This document shows positions 12,740 through 25,300 of a stretch of DNA of 64,000 bases, piece by piece; position 1 is the first letter of the stretch, and every line of letters begins with the position of its first letter. The position numbers and the translations under genes are program-made. Source of the stretch: Notospermus geniculatus (taxonomy: Eukaryota > Nemertea > Pilidiophora > Heteronemertea > Lineidae); NCBI GenBank assembly GCA_002633025.1, contig NMRB01000901.1, forward strand, positions 69,639 through 133,638, written 5' to 3'. The notes below the pieces were generated by a model. It did no database searches and was not told the origin of the DNA. It worked only from the letters and a program-made list of their open reading frames with translations.

Positions 12740-12835
12740 CTCTTCCTCTGAGACTGCATTGACTGAATCCATGCTCTGTGAGAGGGTCATAGCAGCTTCT
12801 GTGTTTAGGCCTGACTGTGAGTTTAGAGTGGTCAT
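12740..12835 (-). CDS. Candidate first coding exon of an unidentified gene
   Basis: An ATG at 12833-12835 opens 32 codons (MTTLNSQSGLNTEAAM...) rich in Ser, Thr and acidic residues, ending EEE directly before a consensus GTAAGT donor in phase 0. Immediately upstream lies a GC-richer stretch with a TGACGTCA site at about 13103 that looks promoter-like. No later exons could be identified between here and the left end, and the peptide matches no family I know. It could be a chance ORF. Confidence 0.35.
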
Positions 12836-13275
12836 CTTGAGATTGTCAAATTTCACGTGGTCACAAAAATCCGAATATTTCCGAAAACTGGACTGTGAGA
12901 CCAGTCCTGAATGTTTGTAGAAAAGGTGGAATTGGTACCGTTCGGAAAATTTAAAGTGAAAGGAAGTGATCCTAGAAAAAGTGTATGAATGATTTTGTCG
13001 CTAGCCGCATGCGTTCCCTAGCAGTGCTATACAGAATGTGTCCGTCTTGCAGTGTGCTTTCACACTACACTGCGCGGGTTTTGTTCGCCAGCCATAGGTT
13101 TTGTGACGTCATCACTGCCACAGGGACAATCCCGTCATGCGTGACAATCCACGACCTCTGACCTCACACTATTGTTGTGCTAATTTAAATAATATCATCA
13201 TAGGCTGTTCCGAAATATTGTACTTTAGTGAAACGGTGCTTTTTAAAATAAGTTGTTATACCTGTGCTAAAATGG
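12836..13275. promoter_or_regulatory. Possible bidirectional promoter
   Basis: This stretch lies between the candidate minus-strand exon ending at 12835 and an ATGGCGGCG start (YY1-like AAAATGGCGGC context) at about 13272 on the plus strand. It contains a full TGACGTCA element near 13103 and CG-rich words (CTGCGCGGG). Both flanking ORFs are unproven, so this is inference from motif layout only. Confidence 0.3.
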
Positions 13276-13618
13276 CGGCGGTTGCCAGGGGCAACGCTTC
13301 AGGAGTGATGGATAGCTTGTCAAACTGTGTGAATACAAAGTGTCAACACTATTCAACGATATTTGTTTTATGTTTTCCTGTAAAATTAATTCTAATTTTT
13401 ATCGAGATGATTAAAATTTAATGAATGGGAAATGTAGGCCTAGATGCACATCCGGCAATTTTTCCGAGGTCTGCAATACCGGGAATAAAAAAAAAATTCA
13501 GAGTGGACTGAAACGAGGACTCGGTTCTTTACGGGTCTGCCAGTTTTCTTCTACATTTTTTACTCAAATGGCCGTCATTAACTCACTTTCTTATTTAGGC
13601 CTATCAAGCGCAAAGAGC

Positions 13619-13790
13619 AGGCGCGGATCAAAGGGGGGCACCTGGCGCACCCCCTTTCGGCCAACAAATCTGTAAAATCGACCGTGAAATTCTGAAATTT
13701 GGTGCAAATCATTGAAATTCACCACAGATTTCAATGTTTCTAGCACAGTGCGCCCCCTCTTTTCCGAAATTGTGGATCCGCCCCTGAAGA
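13619..13790. mobile_element. GGATCC-ended dispersed element
   Basis: Starts GCGCGGATCAAAGGGGGGC and ends GTGGATCCGCCCCTG, diverged inverted ends like those of the nested element at 5447-5729. The interior shares words with the array at 2866-3270. Confidence 0.6.
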
Positions 13791-14770
13791 GGAACTTTTT
13801 TGCATTGTGTGGGCAATTTAACCCCTATGGGAACACTCTGATAATGTTAGAATGGCCCAGTGACTCCCTTCCTACCACACCGGGTTGGAACATCCTGGGC
13901 CTTTTGCTTTCCTTAGTAGAAATCGGGGGCATAATGAAAAGCTTCCTCTTAAATGCAAAAAACGCATAACCACAAAGTTTTGGCTACCAGCGCCTCTACA
14001 TAGAGCGGCTGGAACTAAAATCTCCCTCGGTAACAGCAGAAAACTATCGGATTTTGGTGACGGGAAGGCCGCATCTGGATTTTGTCGGAGAAGGGGGCAT
14101 TTAGCTTAGGGGATGCATTTTTGCCACTTTCCCGTCAAAATCTGCATGAAAAACATATTTTCTTTCGCTGACTTCTGGGGGCCAACGCCCCCTGCCTCAC
14201 CAAATCCGACAGGCATCAGAAGGGAGCATTGGATTCTATCACACTAGTCATGCTAGTGTTTGGCAGTAGATGCAATCGCGTGCACACTACTCCAATATTC
14301 GACACTTTTTTGTAAATTTAACCTCCGCAGATTGTGATGCCAGCAGATGTCGAAATAATGCAGGCTGACATTATTTTCGCAAAGAACTATAGAATCACAA
14401 TGCACAGCATGGGAAACCATACGTCGCTGTATATCATTTCATGACTTAATTTAATTGACACCACGTGACGTGTCAATCATTTTTGACACGGAGGGCGTCA
14501 CGCGAAGAAATGACACATTTCATTCCCAACCACAGAAAATATTTTCTTTGGGTATAAAAGAGACTTGTGTTGCTTTTGTAGCCAAATCTTGCGTTTATTA
14601 TTGAATATATCGGGTCCTGTGTGTTCAAGTCTTTGGAGAGAGAGAAATAAATGGGCTCAGAAGAATCATACCTTCTGCTTGTAGTTATCTTGTATTTTTG
14701 GGTCATTTGGTACGGGTCGTTCTAAAAGTGCGATCAACAAATTATGTTCTGTTAGGGCGCGTTTCTGACA
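13791..14770. other. No gene seen
   Basis: No coding or RNA feature is supported here. Confidence 0.4.
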
Positions 14771-14789
14771 TTTGTAAAATAGGAACATA

Positions 14790-14930
14790 TGATCATATTG
14801 TTACATTCTAATCTCTGGCGATTAGTTTCCATAGCTATGCACCTTTTCAATAATCCGTCATGGAACAATAGAAGCGGGCACTTTTTACAGGGGGGCCATA
14901 ATTACTGTTACACCGGTGCACGAGTGGGAC
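14790..14930. repeat. Dispersed element with ATTCTAATCTCTGG core
   Basis: Shares its core (ACATTCTAATCTCTGG...CAATAGAAGCGGGCACTTTTTACAGGGGG) with 23255-23405 and 58795-58925, in the opposite orientation to those two copies. Confidence 0.6.
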
Positions 14931-14954
14931 CACAGGGCGACTATTCCCCTACTA

Positions 14955-15072
14955 AAACAAGGGCCTCTTTCATAAAGTGAATTTAAGCTAACGGTACCTT
15001 TAAACAAGTGGAAAGTGCATTGAAGTTAATGGTACCATTAGCCTAAAGTCACTTTAAGAAACAGGGTCCTGG
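14955..15072. repeat. Fold-back MITE, GGGCCTCTTTCATAAAG type
   Basis: GGGCCTCTTTCATAAAGTGA and inverse TCACTTTAAGAAACAGGGTCC with matching inner GGTACC motifs. Same design as 50842-50987 and 56673-56788, with ends resembling GGGCC-TATTCATAAA. Confidence 0.7.
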
Positions 15073-15116
15073 TCCGTATAAGATTAAGGTTGAAGAGTGA
15101 ATGCCGTCACTCTGAA

Positions 15117-15420
15117 TCCTAAAAAGTTAAAGTTAAAGTTTGGGTTTATAGTCTGATATCAACAACGGTAGAGGTGTCATCCGACTTCACACTTTAACCC
15201 CAGTCTATCCTGAAACCTTTCAGTAGAACTCAGATGAGCTGCTCATTCAGCGCTACAATCTGAGCATTTCCGACCGGTACCCATTTATACACCTGGGTGG
15301 AGAGAGGCCAGTAAGGCAAAGAGACCTGCCCAAAGTCTCACGCCAGCAGCGGGATTCGAACCCGGGATCCTCTGACCGCTAGTCGGAGGCCCGAACCACT
15401 ACACCACCGTGGCTCCCGCT
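15117..15420 (-). mobile_element. tRNA-derived SINE, family S1
   Basis: Near full-length reverse copy. The tRNA-like head is at the right end (minus-strand GGGTTCGAATCCC, plus coordinates near 15352-15364), the AAAGTTAAAGTTTGGG tail at the left. Confidence 0.82.
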
Positions 15421-17152
15421 CACCGTGGAATCCTCACGAGTGATACCTGCTGGCCTCCCACCCCTGACCCCTAAGTCGACTCCTAAGTCATAAAGACGTT
15501 ACCCTAGACACTGAGTACCCTGTTCCATAGGAACAGACGACAATTTTACCGTCGGAAGCGGGGGGATCGGGGGGGGGGGCAGATTGCGAGACGTCCCATC
15601 GCCTCGCCCTACCAAACACATCGTCCACCGTCGCCCAGTTTCGGTCCGGCCGGACACGTCATTCTTGTGTCCTAATCCAGTTTTTATGAGCACCCATAAA
15701 CTAATTAAATTAGTGGATGACCATGTAGCACGCGAGGTCATTAATAATTACTACTAATCAGATTAACTCAGGTGATTCTAGCAGATCTAGGGAGCTGATA
15801 AAATATTCAGGGGGCGCCATGACTGGTGCCTGGTCATATAAAATGATTACTTCGGCGCGAGTCCCCCTTTTAGGGGAGTCAGATAAGCAACATTAGGTAA
15901 TGGAAGTTGTGGCCACCTGTTTTACATCAGTACGGCGGAGAACAAGTTTTTTTTATACCAAGCTGTTTGGTTGTCATGTAGAAACAACATCTTAAATTTG
16001 GTATAACACTGTAATTAATTGTCCAATCTTCCTGCAACTTTCACTGAATTGTTTTTCACTCGAACCACTTTTCAGAGAAAAAAATCATGAAATGCCTTTA
16101 ATGTCACACTGTCACACGGGCCACACTGAAAAACGGTAGGCAAACACGGGGAAAAAACCTGCGCTGTCGAAGAGTGTCATCTTCCGTGCTCAAGGACACG
16201 CACGGACGGACTAGGCTTTAATATTTTAAACTGGATGCTGAATTTTTTATGCGCCATGTGTTCTTAACGTTCAATGGCACGGAATATGCGAAAATTAACA
16301 GGTCGAGAATGAAAAATTCACGTCCGTCATTGTTCAATGTCAACAGGCCACCTGGCCTGGACTCTTCCGATCGTTGGCCTGCCCTCCCTATAGCCTCATC
16401 AAGATCTAATCTCAACCTGCCTACTGTTTTGCATCCCATCCTCTCAACCTGGGCTGTCCTAAGTGCTGCCATCTTCAGAAGAACGTTGGAACTGACAACG
16501 CAGCATGACTGTCTTCGGCCTTGGAAACTCCCCGGCCGGGTCGGACGAAGACAACAACAACGCTTGGACCGTTTGTCAAACTGGGCAGTGAGACCATGTA
16601 CACAATCTCGTACCCAGAGTTCATCAATTTCAACTCTGCAAATGCCTACGTCGGTACTACTTTTGCACAGGCGGATGAATTTCTGACCGTTGCGCAAGCA
16701 ACTGCGTAGGGATTCGAAAGAGTTCATACTTTGTTCCTTAATAAAACAATGAAAACAATGTTAAAAGAGTAGTATTTTTACAAATACTGGAACAAATTTT
16801 AATTCCTGGTACGATTACTTTGTCAAAATAATTTGTAAAATCGATGAGCACGAGAATCTTGTGCTTAGCCTTTTTCAGAGGTCTTAGCCGTATTACCTTT
16901 ACATTGGTTCTCCCCCCTGCATTCTTTGTGTCACCTTTACATTGGTTCTCCCCCCTGCATTCTTTGTGTCATTTCATATCCGAAGAGATCCGTCCTGAGA
17001 ATTTTTGAGACACCCTGTACCTCACAAATAACTCAACAAAACAAAGCTTTCATAGCAATATCCAGTTTAATCATATTATTTTGGAAGAATAAAATGCACA
17101 GTGAGACTTCCTACCACCCCTATTTAAAAATGCAATCTTCCATTCTCACACC
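15421..17152. other. No secure gene; weak first-exon candidate at 16507-16590
   Basis: At 16507 an ATG (CAGCATGACTG) opens 28 codons (MTVFGLGNSPAGSDED...). A GTGAGA donor-like site follows at about 16586, and AATAAA stands near 16740. Frames overlap on both strands and no family is recognised. A 38-bp unit (CATTGGTTCTCCCCCCTGC) is directly duplicated at 16895-16970. Confidence 0.3.
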
Positions 17153-17364
17153 TTAAAGGAGCACGGTATTGCCACTTTTTCTCGACAGCCGGCGCCACCG
17201 CGCCACTCTCCAACCCGAGGGTCTAACTACGTGTCGGCGAATGACCCGATTTACTGCGTACATTTTGTAATGCATTTTTGTAGTTTGTCTTACTGCCGCT
17301 AGGTGGCTCCCTCTACGTCGGCAGTCAAATAACGCATTTGAGATCCAATACCGTGCTCCTTTAA
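17153..17364. mobile_element. TTAA-flanked MITE family E
   Basis: Bounded by TTAA with inverted ends AAAGGAGCACGGTATTG, and carries the family-specific CGACAGCCGGCGCCACC box. Other copies: 33693-33955, 39566-39814, 46886-47096, 48302-48724, 57785-58002 and a fragment at 51720-51815. Confidence 0.85.
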
Positions 17365-18340
17365 CTCACTATTGGATTGTACCATTGTTGACAAAATGGG
17401 TGGGATTTCTCTTAGATCATTACAACACATCAGACCAGAACACATCCCACCACAACAGCACTAACACCCTTTCATGATTTTTCCAAAGAACATAACAACA
17501 TTGGGGGCGAAAAAGATCCAGCCCTTTCTCGGATTTAACTCCTTCAGCCCTAGGCGATTTTTTTGCCGCGACTCCCGGATCCAAGGCGATTTTCTGAAGA
17601 AAAAAATATTTCAGGATTTTAAAAAACAACTACTTACCCAATCTTATATTGTAGAAAATTGGGTTTAGGGGTGGATGGATATACTCGTTTATAGGATTTG
17701 AGAATACCGTGCTCCTTTTTAATTGTCAACCGAGAATTAACAGGGTCTAAATGCTTTTTTTACTTGACCCTCACTTCCTGTGCTTTAAGGGACTAAAAGC
17801 ACAGGAAATTTGGGTCAAGCAAAAAATGCAGTTAGACCAGAGCTGCCAACCCCTGCTTCATGCCTTCCGGAATTTTTCCAGAAATATCACCATTTTTCCG
17901 GATTTTTTTTGGGTATTTCAGTACTCTCAGTTCGGATTGATTCCAGGGGTTTAGGTAACCATGATGATGTGCGTAGGCCCCGTTTTGCGGTCAAATCTTG
18001 CATCATCACTGATCATCTTGTCGGAAGGGTCTAACTGTTAGACCCTGTTAATTGTCGGTCGACGATTTGTAGACTGGCAAACCACTGGGTAAATATTTTT
18101 GAGAGGCCGTGTAGGTATTCATTGGAAAGCTCTCACTGAGCACTTTCCAATGAATACCTATTTCACAGGTTTCAAGTGCCTTCAGAGTTTTTTCACATGT
18201 TTTTGTTTTTGGCCAAAAAAGGCTTGGCAGTGGGAGGTTGACCAGGAAAGGGTGGATCTTATCTCCTGTATATGACTAGAACTAAAGAGATTTATCAAGG
18301 AACTGAAATGAAAAGTCCTCCAAAGTCATGCTACTACAGT
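17365..18340. other. No gene; short fold-backs
   Basis: Hairpins at 17748-17848 (GGGTCTAAATGC...GACCC arms around CTTCCTGTGCTTT) and at 18115-18165 (ATTCATTGGAAAGCTCTC inverted). No coding feature. Confidence 0.5.
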
Positions 18341-18347
18341 ACATGTA

Positions 18348-18613
18348 TAGACAAATCCCAAATTGATGAAAACGAGAAAGATCTGCGCACTTCCGCCGAA
18401 ATGGCAAACAGAACCTCGGTCTGAAACCATCTGACACTGAATGACGTGACGCAGAAAACCCCACGACCATGTGACGACAGTGAGTTTGATGACGTTGCAT
18501 CAGACTCGACCATTGCTGAATCATGGATTGCGTCACGTCAGCTGGTTTCAGGTCGAGGTTGTGTTTGCCATTTCGGCGGAAGTGCGCAGATCTGGGAATT
18601 TGGGAATAGTCTA
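18348..18613. mobile_element. MITE family B copy 1
   Basis: Inverted ends of about 60 bp containing AGATCTGCGCACTTCCGCC and its inverse around a GACGTTGCATCAGACTC centre. Other copies lie at 24091-24335 and 24803-25047 (LMAN1 introns) and at 32075-32340. Confidence 0.85.
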
Positions 18614-19621
18614 TTTCCTGACAGTTCAAAGGAATGTCATTCTATGCTCATGTCAGTAAACTTGGCAGCACACAGAGGGAAATGGATGCTGTTTCTTTGG
18701 AAACTGCTACGGCCATCGATACAAAATAGTGAAATATTTGTAGGGTATTTGGAACATTTTGATAAAACGTCAGAAATCATCTCATGATTCAGAAACAAAA
18801 TTTATACCCAACACCAAGAAGAATGACACAAAAGTTTAACTAATCATACATTTTGGAGGAAATCCTTCGCAAATACAAATAAATCTTGAATCATACTTCA
18901 GACTCTTGCGTCCGACATGTAATCAAATTTTCAGGACTTTGATGCCGTGTTTGATGCCAAACCTTGGCTGACAGTTTGGCTGGTGTCTAATCGTGGTCTC
19001 GCAACAATTCTGGCCCATATAAACGCCAGCCAGTCACTGTCGTATGAGTCAGTGCAATGATGTTTGTGTCTAAATTTTAAACACACGTCAGATGGCGACA
19101 TTTGTCGCCTGAAGTATGTGTCAAGCCTAAAGGCCTGAACCAGAAAATGCTTTGTTAAAAGGCAGCGGACCGAGAAAATAACAAAACATTTGTCGGGCAG
19201 TGATGAAACCGCGGCGGAGAACGTGACAGTGGGTTCAGGCCTTAAGAGTGGACTGTCTCGATTTCAAACAAACTACCACCACTTTCACAATTTTGACAAC
19301 GAGCTCTTTTGACATTAACGAAGGGAGAATAAAAACATCAAATTCCCTATAATTCAATATTTTTGACATGATTTTGGCTAAAAAATGAAAATGAAAAGTG
19401 CACCGCCTGGTTCGCATTATTTTGATTTGAATCTCTTCAAACTGTTGCTTATGATGTAAATAAAGGGCCACAGGGGGCGTTGAGGAGGGGACAGAAGGGG
19501 AGCAAAAACAGAAAGGGCCACGCATTCATAATCAATATAATGTCATCATCTACATGTATGCCCGGAATGATCACCAGAATTTGTACCGAATGGAATGATC
19601 TGAAATTAGTGACCCACTTTA
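18614..19621. other. No gene seen
   Basis: No supported feature. An inverted pair (GGCCTGAACC near 19132 and GGTTCAGGCC near 19232) hints at a small fold-back. Confidence 0.4.
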
Positions 19622-19912
19622 CCAAAAGCAGGCGCTTGTCGCAAGTGATCATCACTGGTCATCAGTTTACTCAACTAATAGGGAGGTTTCGCAAGCGCCC
19701 GGTTAGGCCATACGACGATGTTTATCTATTGTACGGGTATACCCACACAATAGATAAACGTTGTCATAGGGCCTAAACCAGGCGCTTGCGAAACCTCCCT
19801 ATTATCACTGCTGTCCACTACTATTGTCAACCTGCAGAGACGTACATTTCAGCTATTGTGTTGTAAGCCCGTTAACCCTTTCCTCGGTTGCGATAAACGC
19901 CAACTTTTGCTG
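19622..19912. mobile_element. MITE family A copy 2, interrupted by a fold-back
   Basis: Left end CAAAAGCAGGCGCTTGTCGC, right end its inverse. The body is split at CAACTA/ATTATC by a near-perfect hairpin at 19679-19801 (AGGGAGGTTTCGCAAGCGCC arms). Confidence 0.82.
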
Positions 19913-22352
19913 GAGCGAGTCACATTTGTCGAACATGCACTGAAAACATCCATAGAATACAATTATGAGATATTTCACCCACTATTCGCCGGGTCATGGC
20001 TGCAGTGAATACATAAAATTTCAGCGCCGTATTGTAACAATATTGGACTTAAACTAAAGACAGATAGATGCGATTCGTGTTCCAGTGCGGCAATGGTAGG
20101 GGTATTTTAAAGTCAACTGACCCGACTGAATGATGGGTCGAGCAGCATTGGGTCAGTCAACTTTAAAAACACCCCTACCGTTGCAGCACCGGAGCACGAA
20201 CCACATTTATGTGTCTTTAACATTAGAGAGTAAACACTAAGCCCACAACAGGTATTGCACCAAAACAACAATTTGAAAAGAATATCTGATCAGCAGGTAG
20301 AAATCCAAGCTAACAATGAATCCAAATTAACTACTTCTTCATAAGGCAAAGACCCAGGAGGGCCAGGATGCCTGAATGATCATGATAAAGGAAGAGGAAA
20401 CCTGGATACCCTAACAAAACCGGTGTAACATCTCCCAGTGTTTCTCTATGTCAGTGTTTCTCCTTATTGTTTGGGAAATGCAGGCAGATAGAGTGACACG
20501 TTTTATCTGTGTGTTCCCGGTTGCCAAATGACAGCTTGTTCCATCGAACAACAGCAGGGGAACACTCACAGATGGGGGACAGTCAAAACCATTACACCGG
20601 TCCTGTCAAACAGTTGCCTTCACAGTCCCATGAAAACTGGTTCTAGATGGGGATTGAGCCTAGAACCTCAGTGGTGACAGGTGCTGTAGCTTCCACTACA
20701 CCACTCTGACATCAGGTACATATGGTTGACGAAGGTTAATTTATATTCACTTTTAGGTGGATTTTGCCTCTATCTCAATATCTAGCACAGCATATACATG
20801 TACATAATTTCATGCTCAGTCTAAGACAAGTAAACATGCATACATTAACTTTTTCATCCTGAGACGATTTTTCGTAACTCTGTGCCGAGATGATTTTGAA
20901 AAGAAGTATGGGACCTTATTCACAAAGCCCCCGTAATTAAGGGCACGCAAATCCTTTGTCAGGCTGTTAGTGAACATAGGGTGCCAGCAAATGGACAACA
21001 GTTAATACGCACTCCCATAAGTTACGAGAGCTTCGTGAGTAAGGCCCCAATACATTGAAAATGTCATGTGCTGACACCCACAAAATCGCCATCTATACCG
21101 TTGGGTAAGAAATGAAATCTGGTAGTTGAGATCTTCAGAGATTCTAGTTTGTGCAGCAACAATTAGATGGCGCCAATCAGAGCCGATGTTGAAGAGTCAT
21201 AGGCAATCTTACCTCTTCCGAGGTACAAGAATATATTGCCGTATGCATTGAATGAAAATCACTATGGTGGATGAAATTAGGCCACTTGACCTGGTCGTAT
21301 CTGGTATGAACACCTTAGGGCTTAAGGCCTAGATACACTAATATTATTGTACAATATGGACCAACATGGGGTCCAGTGTTTCCACCAGAGGGGGTTAGGA
21401 GTTGATATCCCCCTCAAAAAGTCAAAATTCGTGTTTTTGACCAAGAATTCTGTCAAATTTTCTCTATATCACAAAAATTCGTGGCAGAAACACTGGGGTC
21501 CATCCTGTGCTTCTGTAGATGAAAGATTAGCAATAATATTGCCCATTTTAAGCCTCATATTGTGCAATAATATTGATCACCTATGGGCCGCTTTACATTT
21601 AACAAAACTTAAATCAAAATCACAAGGTTACATTACATAAACCTCCATACAGAACCACTGACACAACACAATCCCTATAACTTACAGGCACACGTCCTTC
21701 TTTCTAAAATAAACCACTGATTTTAATTTGATTGGCTATTGATCCTCTATTTACAATGGGTTACAGTTACCCGTGCTCCACCTGGTGGTAATACCAGGAA
21801 CTAATGTTCCACTTCACATTTTTGTCTGCCCTTCAATGGTGACTAGCAGTATGGACACTACTGTTCAGTGGGGCAAGGTTAATTGAAGGATTAGCTACAA
21901 TCTACACTGCCGTGTACTTAGTAGTTTATGGTATGGCTGTTTCTTCAATTTAGCAAACCCCCACCGACCACAAGTAGACTTACAGCCTTCCATTGGCGGG
22001 CAGATGTATAGCAACAAATGCTACAAGGCCTAGTTTCAAATTCTGAAGCTAGCTACGTCCTTTCGTCTATCTAGTCAGGGTCGGTGCAGCGCCCTCTATT
22101 GATACGACTCAATATTTGAAACGCAGCCAGAGTAGAACATGGAACGAGTTGAGAAAGTTGTTAAAATAGAACTAAACAAAGCAGTATCTCTGCTCGTGAT
22201 CAGTGGGGGTACAGCCCATTAAAGTAAGAGCTCGGTCTTGTACTACTGACTACACTGCAGTGTACAGTATAGCTATTACCTCAATCACTTGCACTCCCAC
22301 CGAAAACAAGCTAACAAAGTATCGTTGACATTTTAAAAACTAACAATATAAC
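19913..22352. other. No gene; fold-backs and decayed SINE
   Basis: Fold-backs at 20065-20202 (TTCGTGTTCCAGTGCGGCAA...GGGTATTTTAAAGT arms) and about 20905-21050 (GGGACCTTATTCACAAAGC type). A tRNA-like SINE fragment is at 20590-20712. LMAN1 3' UTR should occupy the rightmost part. Confidence 0.5.
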
Positions 22353-25300
22353 TTAATAGAACTTTTTCGCTGCTGCCTCTTTACTACTCCTGAAAAAGAA
22401 AAAGGTCGAAAATTAGACACAAAGACGACTCCAGCTCTTCCATCAGACATTAGACCACCCCCAGCTCTTCCACTAGACTGTTCCAGCTCTTCTCCCGACC
22501 ATCCCAACTCTTCTACCAAATCACACATAAGACCACCCCAGCTCTTTAGACTTGACAACAGACCATCACAGCTCTTCCATCAGACCTTAAACAACCCCAG
22601 CTCTTCCATCAGACTATCCCAGCTCTTCCGTCAGACCATCCCAGCTCTTTCTATGGACGTCAATATTACCGACCTATTGAGTCAGGTAATTACAATATTA
22701 AACTGGGCCAGACATTCATAAAATTTGCTTCAGTGGGAAATTTTACTGCCGTTAGAGGCCGCCTGTTACCGGTCCTAGAATGTCACGAAATTTGACGTCA
22801 CAGACGTAAATCATGGCGTCCACGTCATTATGCATTATGGATGACATCGTGGCGTGCACTACTCTGTGAGGTCACAATCCTTGACGTTTTAGGACTGCTA
22901 ACTGGTGGTGGCCTCTAATGGCAGGAAAGTCTCCCATTACCTGATGGCTCAAATTCAAAACCAGCATTGAAATTATTCAACGCAGAATAGAAATACATTC
23001 ATTTTTACTTACTTATAAATTGAATATCCTATAAATAGAACTGTTTGAGCAGCTATGATGAGAATGAAGAAGGTGGAAGTGATGCAGTTAGTTGTTGGAC
23101 AGTCTTGAGGAATTGGACCCTGAAGGAAAGAGTTGGAAAATATCAGTTGGCACAGCAGAACGAAGATATGCAAAAGTATGTGCTTGTCGCAACCGAGGAA
23201 AGGGTTAACAGCCTTAGGGCTTGTTTCCACCAGCATATGGTGCCGGTGTAACGGTACAGAATGTCCCCCTGTAAAAAGTGTCCACTTCTATTGTTGAATG
23301 ACGGAATAAGCGGCATGACTATAGAAAACCAATCACCAGAGATTAGAATGTAACAATAGGATCTTTTGTTCCTGGGACAGTTTTTCCTGGGGACATTCTT
23401 TCCCTTTACACCGGCATTCAAATCACTTCTGTGTTGAGTCCATCGACTGTTTCAACCGCACTTTCGTGTCAGCGTCGAACTGCGGTGGAAACAGTCAATG
23501 GACCCAACATAGAAGTGATCTGAACGCTGACGTTACCGCCAATGCCGACGTTATATGCTGGTGCAAATGAGCCCTTACAACTAAAGCCCTTTCTCCACTT
23601 GGCCTGAGAGTCCCCGCGAATCACCGGGAGTATACTCGTGGTGACTCGGCTGGTGTTCCGCGGTGGTTCGCGGGCCAAGTTGAGACAGGGCATAAGAGCT
23701 GAAATGTACGTCTCTGCAGGTTGACGACAGTAATGGACAGCAGTAATAATAGTTGAGTAAACTGATGACCAATGATGATCACCTGCGACAAATGCCCACT
23801 TTTGCTGGCCAGAGCGGCTCATATTTTGTTTTGCTGATCTGTTGAAATCTACTCACCCCCGGTGGCTTATTTAAGATTTTAGATACATCTTGCTTGACAC
23901 TATTAAGGTTATCTCGTAGCTCGTGACTAAGTAGCTGCATGTCCATGCTACCTCCGCCACCGGCCCCGCCTCGGACCTTCGAATGGACCTCATCCATTAC
24001 ACTCCTGGAAAAAAAGACATTTCATTCAAGGGTTATTTCAAACTTTTCAGAAATATTGCAAAGTTATGTGAACACCAACTTTGGGTGGTATAGACCATTC
24101 TCAAATTGACGTAAATGACAAAGATCTGCACACTTCCGCCGAAATCTCAACCATAACCTCGGTCTGAAACTGAATGACGTAACGCAGACAACCACACGAC
24201 AGTGACTTCGAAGACGTTGCGTCAGAGTTTACCACTGCTAAATCATGGATTGCGTCACATCACCCGGTTTCAGATCGAGGTTGTGGTTGCGATTTCGGCG
24301 GAAGTGCACAGATCTGCTAATTTGAGAACTGTCTATTCTGGAGTTAGTCCCAGCTTCTCACCACAGTTCTCACCACATGACGTCAGAAGCTTAATACCAT
24401 TCAATGGCCGCTGGCACGCTTAGCTGGTCAAGTGGGCCATGGGCACAAAAGTTCAGGCAAAATAATTGTCTGAGAGGATGCGTTTGGTAGTGTTATTTGA
24501 TAATAAATGGCCATGATGTCACGTACTTTACGGTATTAATTGTGGAATAAGTGTCCCTGACATGGCGTAAAACCTCATCGACTTCGTGCCGCCTCATTGT
24601 GTCCACGGGAGCGCCACCGCCGCCACCACCACCGCCGCCGGTATGTGATCCCATCTGTGATAGAGTACGTTCCTGTTGTCCAATAATCATGTCCAGTTTA
24701 CGGTTGAGGTCCTTGAGTGTCACCTGCATCTGATTCTGACCCTGGTAGATGTTCTTAAGGTCACGCTCTTTCTGGTCTTCAAACTGAAATAAACATGTAT
24801 TGTAGATGATTCTCGAATTAGCAGATCTGCGCACTTTCGCCGAAATCTGAACCAGAACCTCGATCTCAAACCATGTGACGTGACACCATCCATGATTCAA
24901 CAATGGTAGACTCTGATGCAACGTCGTCGAAGTCACTGTCGTGGGGTTGTCTGCGTTACGTCATTCAGTTTCAGACCGAGGTTATGGTTGAGATTTCGGC
25001 GGAAGTGTGCAGATCTTTCTCGTTTAATTGAATTTGAGAATGGTCTATTTCTCTTTCACTAGTTACAAATCAAAAGCACACTTGGCAGATTACTGTTGCT
25101 CCAATTTCCTGTTACACCTACCCATTTATCGTCTTCGTCAAGGTCTTCCTCTTTCTTCTTTTCAGGATGTTCTTTTCGATATCTGAAAAGGATTTATAAC
25201 AAATTAGAGAAATAATAGGCGACTTTACACACCGGTACTGCCATTAGGAGCCATGTGTTAGCAATTCTGGAACATCACAGACGTAACGTAAGCCACGGCC

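Noticed and set aside
16218-16727. 169-codon minus-strand frame
   Set aside because: No domain, no good start context, overlaps equally long plus-strand frames. Low-complexity basic/cysteine content looks incidental.
22340-22558. 72-codon frame overlapping the last LMAN1 exon
   Set aside because: It is built from the minisatellite and reads the last exon in another frame. The true last exon (22353-22389) is the short KKFY one.
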